Source: Caldilineaceae bacterium (GTDB lineage Bacteria > Chloroflexota > Anaerolineae > Caldilineales > Caldilineaceae). From it: DNA of 64,000 bases. Position numbers and translations under genes: made by a program. The stretch is taken from NCBI GenBank assembly GCA_022821545.1, contig JAJEDJ010000034.1:310001-374000 (forward strand), given 5' to 3'. Shown here piece after piece: positions 27,727 through 36,672 of the stretch; positions within the stretch are counted from its first letter, which is position 1; each line of letters starts with the position of its first letter. The notes beneath the pieces were generated by a model. It worked only from the letters and a program-made list of their open reading frames with translations, was not told where the DNA came from and did not search any database.

Positions 27727-27755
27727 CTGAGTTCTGGGCAGTATACCCAACTCAG
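27727..27755. repeat. Inverted repeat between divergent operons
   Basis: CTGAGTT (27727-27733) and AACTCAG (27749-27755) are exact complements, with an inner GGG/CCC pair. It could be a regulator operator for the VOC/moeA operon or the amidohydrolase gene. No regulator can be named. Confidence 0.4.
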
Positions 27756-27908
27756 CGCCATTTTACCAGTTTTGCCAAACAACCTGGGATGACGGCTAAC
27801 CTCACACTGCCGTGTCCTCTCAGCCGCAATCAGCGCGCAAACCCAGCCAGACCCATTACTCTCCTCGCCCTTCCCCTCACGAAAACTTATGGAGATCGGC
27901 GGAGCAAC

Positions 27909-27917
27909 TGTTACAAT
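27909..27917 (+). promoter_or_regulatory. Extended -10 promoter upstream of the M20 gene
   Basis: TGTTACAAT matches the extended -10 pattern (TG-N-TATAAT with one change). No clear -35 box is seen. Transcription would start about 88 bases before the GTG of the amidohydrolase. Confidence 0.4.
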
Positions 27918-28011
27918 AGGGCCGGACCGGGATTGATGGCCGGGACTGTTGGCCGCGTTTCGATTCTCGGGCTGTGCCAGGGTTGCCCGGGGTCAGACTG
28001 GAGAAAGTACA

Positions 28012-29211
28012 GTGCAAGAGTGGATCCCAAGAGAAGCCGAAGAACTGCTTCCTAAACTTGTGGAATGGCGCCGGGACTTTCATCGTCATCCGGAGCTGGG
28101 ATTTCAGGAAGTGCGTACAGCCGGGATCGTGGCGGCGCATCTTCAGGAGCTGGGTCTTGAGGTGACCACCGGCGTGGGCAGGACCGGCGTCATCGCGATG
28201 GTGGAGCCGGACGAACTGCCCGACGACGGCGAGACGGTCCTGCTGCGCTTCGATATGGACGCTCTCCCGATCCACGAGGAGACCGGGTTGCCCTTTGCCT
28301 CGCAAAACGCGGGGGTTATGCACGCCTGCGGGCACGACGGGCACACCGCCATCGGAATGGGCGTCGCGCAGCTGCTGACGAAGCATCGCAACGAGCTGCC
28401 GGGACGCGTCAAGCTCGTCTTTCAGCCGGCCGAGGAGGGCCTCGGCGGCGCAATGGCCATGATCAATGACGGCGCCCTCGAGGAGCCCCAACCGGCCGCG
28501 GCCTACGGACTGCATCTCTGGAGCCGGCTTCCCTACAACCAGGTCGTCGTTCAACCCGGACACCTCTGGGCCGCCGCCGATATGTTTACCCTCACGGTCC
28601 ACGGCAAAGGCGGCCATGGCGCTACACCGCACGACACCATCGACGCAACACTCGTTGCCTGTCAGCTTGTCGTCGCGCTGCAGAGCATCGTAGCCCGTAA
28701 CACCAACCCTTCCGATACCGCCGTGGTCACCGTGGGCGCCCTCAACAGCGGCAATAAGGGCAACGTGATCTCCGAACGGGCTGTCCTGGAGGGAACGATA
28801 CGCAGCTTCGACTCCGAAGTCAGAGACCTGCTCCTTAAGCGTATCGACGAAATCTGCACAGGCGTCTGCCGCGCCTTTGGCGCCAGCTTCGAGTTCGACA
28901 TGGCGAGTTGTGTTCCGGCGACCACCAACTCGGTAGCCGGCGCCCAGTTGATGGAACGCGTCGCCAATGGGGTTGTAGGCGAGCCGAATGTCGCCCGGAT
29001 CGCCCCGATGATGGTGGGCGAGGACATGGCGGAGTTCCTGAATCGAGCGCCCGGCTGTTTCGTTCTGGTCGGCGCGGCCAGCCCGGAAGAAGGCTTCTAC
29101 AGTCCCCACCACAGCCCTACCTTTGATTTTGAGGAAAGCGTTATGCCGACCGGCGTAGCGTTGCTTGCTGAAGCCGCCTTCTCCCAGCTGGCGACCGGCC
29201 GCAATCCCTAA
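28012..29211 (+). CDS. M20-family amidohydrolase / metallopeptidase
   Basis: A 399-residue peptidase of the hippurate hydrolase/IAA-amino-acid hydrolase type, which cleaves N-acyl amino acids. The metal sites are clear: RFDMDALPI, MHACGHDGHT near residue 105, the catalytic Glu pair in FQPAEEGLGGA, and the lid domain with GKGGHGATPH. The GTG at 28012 has GGAGA eight bases upstream and gives the normal N-terminus (RRDFHRHPELGFQE near residue 20). It precedes the GntR-korAB genes but has its own promoter. Confidence 0.92.
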   Translation: MQEWIPREAEELLPKLVEWRRDFHRHPELGFQEVRTAGIVAAHLQELGLEVTTGVGRTGVIAMVEPDELPDDGETVLLRFDMDALPIHEETGLPFASQNAGVMHACGHDGHTAIGMGVAQLLTKHRNELPGRVKLVFQPAEEGLGGAMAMINDGALEEPQPAAAYGLHLWSRLPYNQVVVQPGHLWAAADMFTLTVHGKGGHGATPHDTIDATLVACQLVVALQSIVARNTNPSDTAVVTVGALNSGNKGNVISERAVLEGTIRSFDSEVRDLLLKRIDEICTGVCRAFGASFEFDMASCVPATTNSVAGAQLMERVANGVVGEPNVARIAPMMVGEDMAEFLNRAPGCFVLVGAASPEEGFYSPHHSPTFDFEESVMPTGVALLAEAAFSQLATGRNP

Positions 29212-29219
29212 TCCTGACA

Positions 29220-29248
29220 TTGACATTTCTGCGCCGATCAGCTATGAT
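29220..29248 (+). promoter_or_regulatory. Sigma-70-type promoter of the GntR-korAB operon
   Basis: TTGACA (29220-29225), a 17-base spacer and TATGAT (29243-29248) form a near-perfect promoter. Just downstream, TTGAT occurs three times at 29257, 29266 and 29271, between the expected start of transcription and the GntR gene, a good place for an autoregulatory operator. Confidence 0.78.
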
Positions 29249-29329
29249 TAAACTGTTTGATAGTATTGATTTGATTAATCCGATGATTCGGCCTCATTCT
29301 GCAGTCTTCGTTCTCACCCAGGGCCTACT

Positions 29330-30061
29330 ATGATCAAGCAACTTCACAGCGACTCCGAACTCCTGGACTACATTGTGAACAACGGCTTCGTTCCCGGCGC
29401 AAGGCTCCCTTCTCTCAACGACCTCAGCGCTGAACTGGGCGTCAGTATCGGCAAGTTGCGCGAGCAGCTGGAGGCCGCACGTGTGCTCGGGCTGGTGGCG
29501 GCCCGTCCCCGGCGCGGCATCGAATGCAACAGCTACAGCTTCACGCCTGCCGCGCGCGCCAGTCTCATGTTCGGCCTCGCGACCAACGAGCGGCTCTTCC
29601 GCGAGTTCAGCGAGCTGCGCAACGGCATCGAAAGCGCATTCTGGCGGCCGGCCGTTCTTGCCCTCACCGATGAGGACAAACAGGACCTGAAGCGGTACGT
29701 CTCGCTCGCCTGGCACAAGCTGCAGCAGAGCCGCATCCAGATTCCTCACCAGGAGCACCGCGCCTTCCATATGACGGTCTTCCGCAGGCTTGACAACCTG
29801 TTTGCCACCGGACTGCTGGAGGCCTACTGGGATGCCTACGAGGCGGTCGAACTCAATCTTTACGCAGATTACGGCTACCTGACCGAGGTCTGGGGTTATC
29901 ACCAGGGGATTGCTGAGGCCATTGAAAATGACGAGGTCGAAAAGGCCAGGGCATTGCATGAGGAACACCTGTTGCTGCTGCGGACCAGGGACGTTCCGCG
30001 TAACAGTGCGCCGCAGAATTCTTCCACGGACGGGAAAAGTAAGGTAAGGAGTCAAGTATGA
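29330..30061 (+). CDS. GntR-family transcriptional regulator (FadR/FCD type)
   Basis: A 243-residue regulator. Residues 10-70 form a winged helix (ARLPSLNDLSAELGVSIGKLREQL). The C-terminal FCD effector domain has metal-site His residues in EHRAFHMTVF, GYHQGIAEAI and the final HEEHLLL. Such proteins usually sense a carboxylic acid. It overlaps korA by four bases (30058-30061), so it very likely controls its own operon, with the 2-oxoacid or a relative as effector. Confidence 0.9.
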   Translation: MIKQLHSDSELLDYIVNNGFVPGARLPSLNDLSAELGVSIGKLREQLEAARVLGLVAARPRRGIECNSYSFTPAARASLMFGLATNERLFREFSELRNGIESAFWRPAVLALTDEDKQDLKRYVSLAWHKLQQSRIQIPHQEHRAFHMTVFRRLDNLFATGLLEAYWDAYEAVELNLYADYGYLTEVWGYHQGIAEAIENDEVEKARALHEEHLLLLRTRDVPRNSAPQNSSTDGKSKVRSQV

Positions 30062-31902
30062 GTGTTGCAGTTCGGGAGGCGCCGGTTGTAGAGCCGGACG
30101 CGCCGGCGGCGGTCAATGACTTTGCCATCAACGTGGCCACGGCGAACGGCTCCGGCAGCCAGACGAGCAACGGTGTCCTGCTCCGCGCGCTTTTCAAAAT
30201 GGGGATTCCCATTAACGGCAAAAACCTGTTTCCCAGCAACATCCAGGGTCTCCCCACCTGGTACATCATTCGCCTGAGCAAGGACGGCTTTCTGGCCCGC
30301 AGGGAAATGACCGACATTCAGGTCTGTATGAATGGCCGGACCGTGGCGGAGGATATGGAAAGGGCCGTGCCCGGCGGCATCGTCATCTACGACGATTCGT
30401 TGCCGGTCGCCAACAGCCGCAAAGACGTTACCTATTACGGGATGCCGGTCAAGGACCTCGTGAAAGAGGCGGGCTTGCCCCACGCGCTGCGGGACTATGT
30501 GGCCAACATGGTCTACGTCGGCGTGCTGGCGGAGTTGCTGGGCATCGAGCAGCAGGAGATTGAGGCGGCGCTCCTGCACCATTTCGAAGGCAAAGAGAAG
30601 GCCGCCGGGCTTAATATGCAGATGGTCGAACGCGCGATCGACTGGGCTGCCAGTCACGTCTCTCGGCACGATGGCTATCGGGTTGAGCGCATGACAGGTT
30701 TCAACGAAGGCAAGATCCTGGTGGACGGCAATACCGCAGGCGCCTTGGGCGCTCTGGCCGGCGGCCTCTCCCTTGCCTCCTGGTACCCCATCACGCCTTC
30801 CTCCAGCCTGGCCGAGTCGATTGAAAAGTACGCGCCTGCTCTGCGAACCGACCCGGACACCGACAAGGCGACCGTTGCCGTCCTTCAGGCCGAGGATGAG
30901 CTGGCGGCCATCGGCATGGTTGTCGGTGCAGGCTGGACGGGCGCCAGGGCCATGACCTGTACCAGCGGACCCGGGATCAGCCTGATGTCCGAGTTTGCCG
31001 GGCTGGCCTACTTCGCCGAGATACCGGCGGTGATCTGGGACATTCAGAGGATGGGGCCGAGCACGGGACTGCCGACCCGTACCTCTCAGGGGGACATTCT
31101 CGCCTCCTACTATCTTGGACACGGGGACACGAGACACGTCCTGCTCTTCCCCGCCAATCCGGCCGAGTGCTTCGAATTCGGCCGCATCGCCTTTGATCTG
31201 GCCGAAGAGCTGCAAACACTCGTCTTCGTTCTCAGCGACCTCGACCTGGGGATGAACATGCACATTTCGGAGCCGTTCAACTATTCGGATGCACCCTTCA
31301 AGCGCGGCAAGGTCCTTAGCGCTGAGGACCTCGAAGAGCGGCAAGGCGCCTGGGCTCGCTACATGGATGTCGATGGCGACGGTGTCGCCTACCGCACCCT
31401 GCCGGGCACCAGGCACAACATGGCTGCCTACTTCACGCGCGGTACCGGTCACAATGAATACGGCTATTACAGCGAGCGGCCCGACGACTGGGAACAGAAT
31501 CTGGAGCGGCTGAAGAGAAAGTTTGAGACCGCGCGACAGATGGTGCCGGGCCCCGTCCTGGATGAAGTCGACGGGGCGGACGTTGGGATCGTCAGTTTGG
31601 GCAGCAACCACGACGGCGTCGAAGAGGCGCGTGCCCGTCTCGCGGCCACAGGTTTGTCCACGAACTACCTGCGCCTGCGGGCGCTGCCCATCGACGAAAG
31701 CGTCCGCTCCTTCATCGAAAGCAACGCGACAGTCTTTGTGATCGAGGCGAACAGTGACGGCCAGCTCCACTCGATCCTGACGACCGAAGAACCGGCCCAG
31801 GCGCTGAAACTGATTTCGATGGCTAAATGTGACGGACTTCCCCTGAGCGCTCGCTATATTGTCGAGCAGGTTCAGCAGGCATTGGAGGAGGAACTGATAT
31901 GA
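30058..31902 (+). CDS. korA: 2-oxoacid:acceptor oxidoreductase, fused gamma-alpha subunit
   Basis: A 614-residue subunit of a 2-oxoglutarate (or other 2-oxoacid):ferredoxin oxidoreductase. The gamma domain (residues 15-200; NGVLLRALFKMGIPINGKN) is fused in front of the alpha domain (residues 220-600; GNTAGALGALAGGLSLASWYPITPSSS, then the LPTRTSQGDI segment). It oxidatively decarboxylates the 2-oxoacid to acyl-CoA with thiamine diphosphate in partnership with korB. This two-subunit arrangement without a ferredoxin-like delta subunit is typical of aerobic Actinobacteria and Chloroflexota. The stop overlaps the korB start by four bases. Confidence 0.93.
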   Translation: MSVAVREAPVVEPDAPAAVNDFAINVATANGSGSQTSNGVLLRALFKMGIPINGKNLFPSNIQGLPTWYIIRLSKDGFLARREMTDIQVCMNGRTVAEDMERAVPGGIVIYDDSLPVANSRKDVTYYGMPVKDLVKEAGLPHALRDYVANMVYVGVLAELLGIEQQEIEAALLHHFEGKEKAAGLNMQMVERAIDWAASHVSRHDGYRVERMTGFNEGKILVDGNTAGALGALAGGLSLASWYPITPSSSLAESIEKYAPALRTDPDTDKATVAVLQAEDELAAIGMVVGAGWTGARAMTCTSGPGISLMSEFAGLAYFAEIPAVIWDIQRMGPSTGLPTRTSQGDILASYYLGHGDTRHVLLFPANPAECFEFGRIAFDLAEELQTLVFVLSDLDLGMNMHISEPFNYSDAPFKRGKVLSAEDLEERQGAWARYMDVDGDGVAYRTLPGTRHNMAAYFTRGTGHNEYGYYSERPDDWEQNLERLKRKFETARQMVPGPVLDEVDGADVGIVSLGSNHDGVEEARARLAATGLSTNYLRLRALPIDESVRSFIESNATVFVIEANSDGQLHSILTTEEPAQALKLISMAKCDGLPLSARYIVEQVQQALEEELI

Positions 31903-32975
31903 GCACCAGTACCAGTACCAGGACCAGGGCGGGCGCGGCGGCCAGGCGCGCCGCTCGTCCCGCAAAGACCAATCGCATCGGCCTGGAAAAGACCTCCTAT
32001 CGTGGACGACCTTCTACCTTGTGCAAAGGCTGCGGCCACGACAGCATCAGCCAGCGCATTGTCAATGCCGCCTGGGAAATGGGTCTGGACCAGACGCAGG
32101 TCGTGAAACTCAGCGGCATAGGCTGCAGCAGCAAGACCCCGGCCTACTACCTGGGCTGGAGTCACGGCTTCAACAGTCTGCATGGCCGCATGCCTTCGGT
32201 GGCGACCGGGGCCATAATCGCCAACGCCTCTTTGGAAGTGATCGGCGTCAGTGGAGACGGCGACACCGCCTCAATTGGCATCGGCCAGTTCAAACACGCC
32301 GTAAGGCGCAACCTGCCGCTCATCTATATCGTCGAGAACAACGGTGTCTACGGCCTTACAAAGGGCCAGTTCAGCGCCACCGCCGATGAAGGCCAGTTTC
32401 TCAAGTACCAGGGCGTAAACGACCTGCCGCCGTTGGACATCTGCATGGAAGCGTTGACCGCAAATGCGACCTTCGTCGCCCGCAGTTTTGCCGGTGATCC
32501 CAAGCAGCTGGAGGCCCTGCTCAAAGCTGCGATAAATCACCGCGGCATCGCAGTACTCGATATCATCAGCCCCTGCGTGACCTTTAACAACCACGACACG
32601 TCCACGAAGAGTTACGGATTCGGACGCGCCAATGAGATCCGGCTGCACGATCTTAACTTTGTGCCCGAGTTTGACGAGATTGAAATCGAAGACTACGAGG
32701 ACGAAATCGAAGTTGAGCTGCACGACGGGGGCAGCATAGTCCTGAAGAAAATCGATCCCCACCACGATCCGAACGATCGCGCCGCCGCTTACAATGTCAT
32801 CCAGCGCTCGCTGGACGAGCAGAAGCTGATCACCGGCCTTCTGTATATCAACGAAGGTGAGCCGACCCTCACAGAGCTTCTCAACATTACCGACACGCCC
32901 TTGGCGCATCTGCCGGACGAAAAGCTCCGCCCCAGCCGTGAAGCCCTGGAAGGTGTGATGGCGACTCTGGCTTAG
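31899..32975 (+). CDS. korB: 2-oxoacid:acceptor oxidoreductase beta subunit
   Basis: A 358-residue thiamine-diphosphate-binding subunit. LCKGCGHD replaces the usual CPGCGH near residue 45; SGIGCSSKTPAY carries a further cluster Cys; VSGDGDTASIGIGQFKHA is the ThDP-binding GDG motif; NGVYGLTKGQ follows. A last Cys is in DIISPCVTFNN. The acidic C-terminal part (about residues 255-358) extends beyond a minimal beta subunit. It works with korA to form acyl-CoA and reduce ferredoxin. Confidence 0.93.
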   Translation: MSTSTSTRTRAGAAARRAARPAKTNRIGLEKTSYRGRPSTLCKGCGHDSISQRIVNAAWEMGLDQTQVVKLSGIGCSSKTPAYYLGWSHGFNSLHGRMPSVATGAIIANASLEVIGVSGDGDTASIGIGQFKHAVRRNLPLIYIVENNGVYGLTKGQFSATADEGQFLKYQGVNDLPPLDICMEALTANATFVARSFAGDPKQLEALLKAAINHRGIAVLDIISPCVTFNNHDTSTKSYGFGRANEIRLHDLNFVPEFDEIEIEDYEDEIEVELHDGGSIVLKKIDPHHDPNDRAAAYNVIQRSLDEQKLITGLLYINEGEPTLTELLNITDTPLAHLPDEKLRPSREALEGVMATLA

Positions 32976-33028
32976 AAAGAGGCGGACTCCTGCGCGGCCT
33001 GACGCGACAGAGTGCGGAGTGGCTTCGG

Positions 33029-33760
33029 TCAGCCGGTCGCAATGTCGCGGGCGGCTGGACTGGCTGGCTCTGCTGCTGGCGTACGGGCCGGCGTTTGATC
33101 CCGGGACGAAGCCGGCGCTTCTCCGTAGTAGCCGCGCAGTTCAGGCGGCATCATGCGCGCAACTTCCTGCATGATTTTAGTTGTATACTCCTGCACCTCT
33201 TCCATCGTACCCGCGGGGAAAAGCGTCGGCTGTCCGAACTGAACGGAGAGCCGCGTGCGCTTGAAGGGGTTGAGCCAGTTCTTGTGCAGGTGGGGAATCT
33301 CCAGCACTGCCACGGGCACCACCGGCACGCCGGCATCGATGGCGATTCGAACCGCCCCGCTTTTCCCGCGCCGCATCGGTTTGCCGCGGTTGCGCGTCCC
33401 CTCGGGAAACATGCCCACGACGCGCCCCTGTTTCAGGAGCGCCACGCTGTACTCGATCGCCTCGGTGTCGCGTGCGCCCCGGTTGATGGGAAATGCGCCG
33501 ATGCGGTACAGAAGAAACGTCATCACCGGATGGACGTTGAAGAGCTCCCTCTTGGCCATATAGAAGACCTGGCGCGGGCAAGCGAAGCCCAGAACAAAAC
33601 TGTCCATGCCGCCGGGGTGATTGCAGGCCAGAACTACGCCGCCTTCCCGCGGCACGTTCTCCGCGCCCTCCACTCTCAGACCGCAGAACAGGGGCCGCAG
33701 AAGGGTGAGCGCCACGTGACAGAACTTCCATAGACCGGAGGCGTCAGACGGGATCCTCAT
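33029..33760 (-). CDS. 1-acyl-sn-glycerol-3-phosphate acyltransferase family
   Basis: A 243-residue PlsC-like acyltransferase that would make phosphatidic acid at the inner membrane. The HX4D motif is NHPGGMD near residue 47, and the second motif is FPEGTRNRG near residue 120. An N-terminal amphipathic/hydrophobic segment (VALTLLRPLFCGL) precedes it. The last 30 residues are Ala/Pro-rich and probably disordered. It lies seven bases after the SirB1-like gene on the same strand, suggesting co-transcription. Confidence 0.88.
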   Translation of the reverse strand: MRIPSDASGLWKFCHVALTLLRPLFCGLRVEGAENVPREGGVVLACNHPGGMDSFVLGFACPRQVFYMAKRELFNVHPVMTFLLYRIGAFPINRGARDTEAIEYSVALLKQGRVVGMFPEGTRNRGKPMRRGKSGAVRIAIDAGVPVVPVAVLEIPHLHKNWLNPFKRTRLSVQFGQPTLFPAGTMEEVQEYTTKIMQEVARMMPPELRGYYGEAPASSRDQTPARTPAAEPASPAARDIATG

Positions 33761-33767
33761 TCTCGCT

Positions 33768-34673
33768 TCAGTTCAACCTTCTGATCTCATCTCGAATCTG
33801 CTTCAGCACGAATAGCACCCGCTGGTCCTCCTGCGTGGCCTCTTGCTCCGCCTCGGGCATCCATCCTCCCAAGGCGACGCCGCTGAACACCATTTCGGCT
33901 TCGCCCGTGAACAGATGCAGGCGGTTGCGCAGCAGGAAATAACGCCGCAGATCACTCTCGGCCAGCAGCATGTTTTCCAGCCCGTAGTGGAGCATGCCTC
34001 TGTCCCGCCAGAGGTTCGCCTCCTCCGGGTCCACGATTACCATGTAGTTTAGAACTTTCAGGGCATCGGCAAGACTGTGCTGGGAGATATACACCGAGCG
34101 CAGGTTATTCAGAATGCGTAGTATCCATGCGCCGGTGTCTGTCCGGTACTGCTCAAGTGAGACGGAGACGCGAATCGGCTGCTGGAAGATCTGAGTCAAG
34201 TAGTAGGAGAGCTCCTCTCTGCCTACTACCTTGCCGTGGAAGGGATCGAGAATCCACACGCCGTTCATGTCGCCGTACTCCAACATGAAGTGCCCGGGCA
34301 GTCCCAGGCCCCGCAGGTTCATGCCCAGACGGCGCCCAACGGCCGTGTAAAGGAGGCAAAGCGTGATGGGGAGGCCCAGACGCGTGTCCAGCACTCGGTG
34401 AAGGAAGCTGTTGGACGGGGCGTAGTAGTTCTCAACATTGCCGAAAAAACTGTATTGGCCGTGCAGTACGGCGATTAGGGCCTCGGCCCTGGCGCGGCCC
34501 AGTGCCCCGACCGGCAAACTTTGTTCGACCTGGTCGGCCAGCTCATCCAGGCGTCTGATGTAGCCGTCTACGTCCAGCTCCGGATCGACGAGTTTGCCCA
34601 GCAAAAGTGCCGGCCTCTCCGGACGGTCGCTGTCCCTCCGCAAGGCGGTTGAGAATTCTGTCAGAAGGTCCAC
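33768..34673 (-). CDS. SirB1-like transglutaminase-fold protein with TPR tail
   Basis: A 301-residue protein. Residues 60-200 match the SirB1/transglutaminase-like domain (YAPSNSFLHRVLDTRLGLPITLCLLY, then GLPGHFMLEYGD and WILDPFHGK). The usual transglutaminase Cys is not in the normal position; LCLLY may carry it. The C-terminal third resembles tetratricopeptide helices. The family is linked to the regulation of sirohaem or ribosome-associated functions in some bacteria, but its activity is uncertain. AAAGGAG lies seven bases before the GTG at 34673, so I use that start although the frame extends to 34775. Confidence 0.8.
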   Translation of the reverse strand: MDLLTEFSTALRRDSDRPERPALLLGKLVDPELDVDGYIRRLDELADQVEQSLPVGALGRARAEALIAVLHGQYSFFGNVENYYAPSNSFLHRVLDTRLGLPITLCLLYTAVGRRLGMNLRGLGLPGHFMLEYGDMNGVWILDPFHGKVVGREELSYYLTQIFQQPIRVSVSLEQYRTDTGAWILRILNNLRSVYISQHSLADALKVLNYMVIVDPEEANLWRDRGMLHYGLENMLLAESDLRRYFLLRNRLHLFTGEAEMVFSGVALGGWMPEAEQEATQEDQRVLFVLKQIRDEIRRLN

Positions 34674-34834
34674 CTGAGCTCCTTTCAGGTCCACAGGCCT
34701 CGCCCGCATTGGGGCTGACGCCGAGCCTTCACTATCGCAGTTTCTCTTTGGATAGACGTCAGGGAACGTTACCAAATACCGGCCATTCTGGCAAGTAACC
34801 GCAGCCTCCTCCCGGCGCAGGCCGGGCTTCAGGC

Positions 34835-35578
34835 TCAGGGCGACCGCTTCGCGATCAGTTCTCCGCCATCCACTCGCACGACTTCACCGGTCGTAAAGCT
34901 GGACTCCACCAGGAATCGGACGGCGTGGGCGACGTCCTCGGCCCTTCCCCAGCGGTTCAGCAGTGTACGGCTGCTGCTGCGTCGCACCCTTTCTTCCGTG
35001 TAGTGCGGTGGTGGCAGTACAGGCCCCGGGGCCACCGCGTTTACCCGTACGGTCGGGGCCAGTTCCAGCGCCATCTGTCGAGTCAGCGCCAGCACGGCGG
35101 ACTTTGCCACCGCGTGGCCCGTGAAATTCGGCCACGCATGCCAGACGGAAAGGTCTACGATATTGACGATTGCCGCTTCCGGCTGCTCCAGAAGGAGCGG
35201 AGCCAGCTCGTTGCTGACGTAGAAACTGCCGTTAACCGTAATATCGAGTATCCGGTGCCACGTCTCGTAGCTTTCGGTCGGAAAGGGATCCTGGCCGAAC
35301 CAGTCGGCTGAATTGACAAGCACGCTCAGCCGGCCGTAACGATCTCGAACGTACTCTGCCATACCCTGCACCGCACGCAGGTCGGATACATCGCATTGCA
35401 CCGTAGTTGCACCGGCGCCGAGAGCCTCGACCTCTTCTGCAGTCTCCGCCGCGGCGTCACCCGATCTGTTGTAAAGAATGACGACGTCAGCGCCGGCGCG
35501 GGCAAGCTCCAGGACAATCGCCTTGCCCACCCGATGCGCCCCTCCCGTCACCAATGCCGCACAGCCGCCGATCTTCAT
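34835..35578 (-). CDS. SDR-family oxidoreductase with catalytic Tyr replaced by His
   Basis: A 247-residue short-chain dehydrogenase similar to pteridine reductases: TGGAHRVGKAIV, NRSGDAAAET, LVNSADWFG (normally NNAG/NNAS). The catalytic YxxxK appears as HAVAK (His155, Lys159), so the usual Tyr is missing; a single base change from a Tyr codon would explain it. The Ser in VDLSVW is kept. The enzyme may be impaired or use another mechanism. The ATG at 35578 follows GAGG at a good distance. Confidence 0.85.
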   Translation of the reverse strand: MKIGGCAALVTGGAHRVGKAIVLELARAGADVVILYNRSGDAAAETAEEVEALGAGATTVQCDVSDLRAVQGMAEYVRDRYGRLSVLVNSADWFGQDPFPTESYETWHRILDITVNGSFYVSNELAPLLLEQPEAAIVNIVDLSVWHAWPNFTGHAVAKSAVLALTRQMALELAPTVRVNAVAPGPVLPPPHYTEERVRRSSSRTLLNRWGRAEDVAHAVRFLVESSFTTGEVVRVDGGELIAKRSP

Positions 35579-35665
35579 TGTGCCTCTACCATGTTGGAGG
35601 ACGGCCCCGTCTGTCTGTCTGCCGCCCCGTTCGATTGCAGGATCAACAGCGCGAGAGCGCCAATC

Positions 35666-35697
35666 AAAAAGCGGCGGAAGTCTGATTCTTCCACCGC
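35666..35697 (-). terminator. Rho-independent terminator of the S1-domain gene
   Basis: On the minus strand GCGGTGGAAG and CTTCCGCCGC pair (10 pairs, one G-T) around a 7-base loop and are followed by TTTTT (35670-35666). It lies 30 bases after the stop of the S1-domain gene, a classic intrinsic terminator. Confidence 0.9.
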
Positions 35698-35726
35698 CAT
35701 TTCCAGCTGAATACCGCCCCGGCAAC

Positions 35727-36545
35727 TTACTCGCGCATCGTGTCCAAAGTCCGCTGAATGATCTTCGCCTGTTCTGAGCGGTCCCGGTGTTGACGGCGTT
35801 TGCGCCGCCGCGAGGACTTGGGCAGGGTCACCTCCTCGCCTCCGGCCTCCATGGCGCGCTTGAAGGCCAACTCCATCGGCGAGAGAACCTCGATATTCTC
35901 AAACTTGTCAACGACTTGCGACTCTGAATCCTCTCCTGCAGCCGACTCCCCGTCCGTCGCCTCAGCCTCTTCGCCCTCCGGCTCTACCCGCAAACCCTTT
36001 ATGCTCACGTCTATGTGGCGGCGGCGGCGATTGACCGTCATGATCCGAACGTCCAGCTTCTCATCGATCTCAACCACGTCTTCCGGCTTTTCGACGTAGT
36101 TGTTCCCCATCTCTCGCACGTGGAGCAGGGCGTCCGTGCCCACGCCTATGTCGATGAAGGCGCCGTAGGCGACCATTCTCGTAACGACACCCTCGACGAC
36201 CTCGCCCTCCTGCAGGTCGCGTATCGTCCTGGTGTCGGGCGAAATCATCGTCAGGCTGATGCGGTTTCGCTCGCGGTTCAGCCGCTTGATCCAAACTGTG
36301 ACGCTCTGGCCTTCCTCCACAACCTCCTTTGCGTTGGTCACGCGACCAACCGACAGTTCGGAGATATGGACCAATCCATCGCGGCCGGCGCCGATGTCTA
36401 CAAATGCGCCAAAATCAGTCACCTGCTTGACTTTGCCGGTCAACTCCTGGCCGACGCTCAGGCGCACGACCTTCTTGGCGGAGTCGGCCTCGCTTGCGGG
36501 CTCTTCGGCTTCCTGGATATCGGCAGTACGGGGTTCTTCGGTCAT
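35727..36545 (-). CDS. S1 RNA-binding domain protein (not ribosomal S1 itself)
   Basis: A 272-residue protein with two S1 (OB-fold) domains at about residues 30-105 (GKVKQVTDFGAFVDIGAGRDGLVHISE) and 115-185 (GVVTRMVAYGAFIDIGVGTDALLHVRE). An acidic linker and a strongly basic C-terminus (SSRRRKRRQHRDR) follow. Full ribosomal S1 has four or more domains, so this is a shorter RNA-binding homologue, possibly a translation or RNase-associated factor. GAGGAG lies six bases before the ATG at 36545. It ends at a good terminator and is probably co-transcribed from ychF. Confidence 0.85.
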   Translation of the reverse strand: MTEEPRTADIQEAEEPASEADSAKKVVRLSVGQELTGKVKQVTDFGAFVDIGAGRDGLVHISELSVGRVTNAKEVVEEGQSVTVWIKRLNRERNRISLTMISPDTRTIRDLQEGEVVEGVVTRMVAYGAFIDIGVGTDALLHVREMGNNYVEKPEDVVEIDEKLDVRIMTVNRRRRHIDVSIKGLRVEPEGEEAEATDGESAAGEDSESQVVDKFENIEVLSPMELAFKRAMEAGGEEVTLPKSSRRRKRRQHRDRSEQAKIIQRTLDTMRE

Positions 36546-36672
36546 CTTCCGCTCCTCATTGACAACGGTGCTGTCCTTCCGCAACACCGCTTCGTAGTAT
36601 ACCCTTCTATAACGTTCAGGACAAAAGTTCACTGGTGCGAAAACACATACGGCCCCTGTTCAAACACTGAAT

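Larger units (their letters stand above)
27608..28011. other. Divergent intergenic region, 404 bp
   Basis: The region lies between the minus-strand VOC/moeA operon and the plus-strand amidohydrolase. It holds a minus-strand TTGACA near 27720 without a good -10 partner, an inverted repeat (27727-27755) and an extended -10 promoter (27909-27917). No gene is supported. Confidence 0.4.

Noticed and set aside
27877-29226. 449-residue minus-strand frame antisense to the M20 amidohydrolase
   Set aside because: The plus-strand gene has intact metal-site motifs; the antisense frame is explained by codon bias.
30052-31965. 637-residue minus-strand reading frame antisense to korA
   Set aside because: It is a shadow of the high-GC korA gene, with biased composition and no family signature.
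34774-34834. Hairpin CCCGGC/GCCGGG after the SDR gene as terminator
   Set aside because: No T-run follows and the pairing is interrupted.
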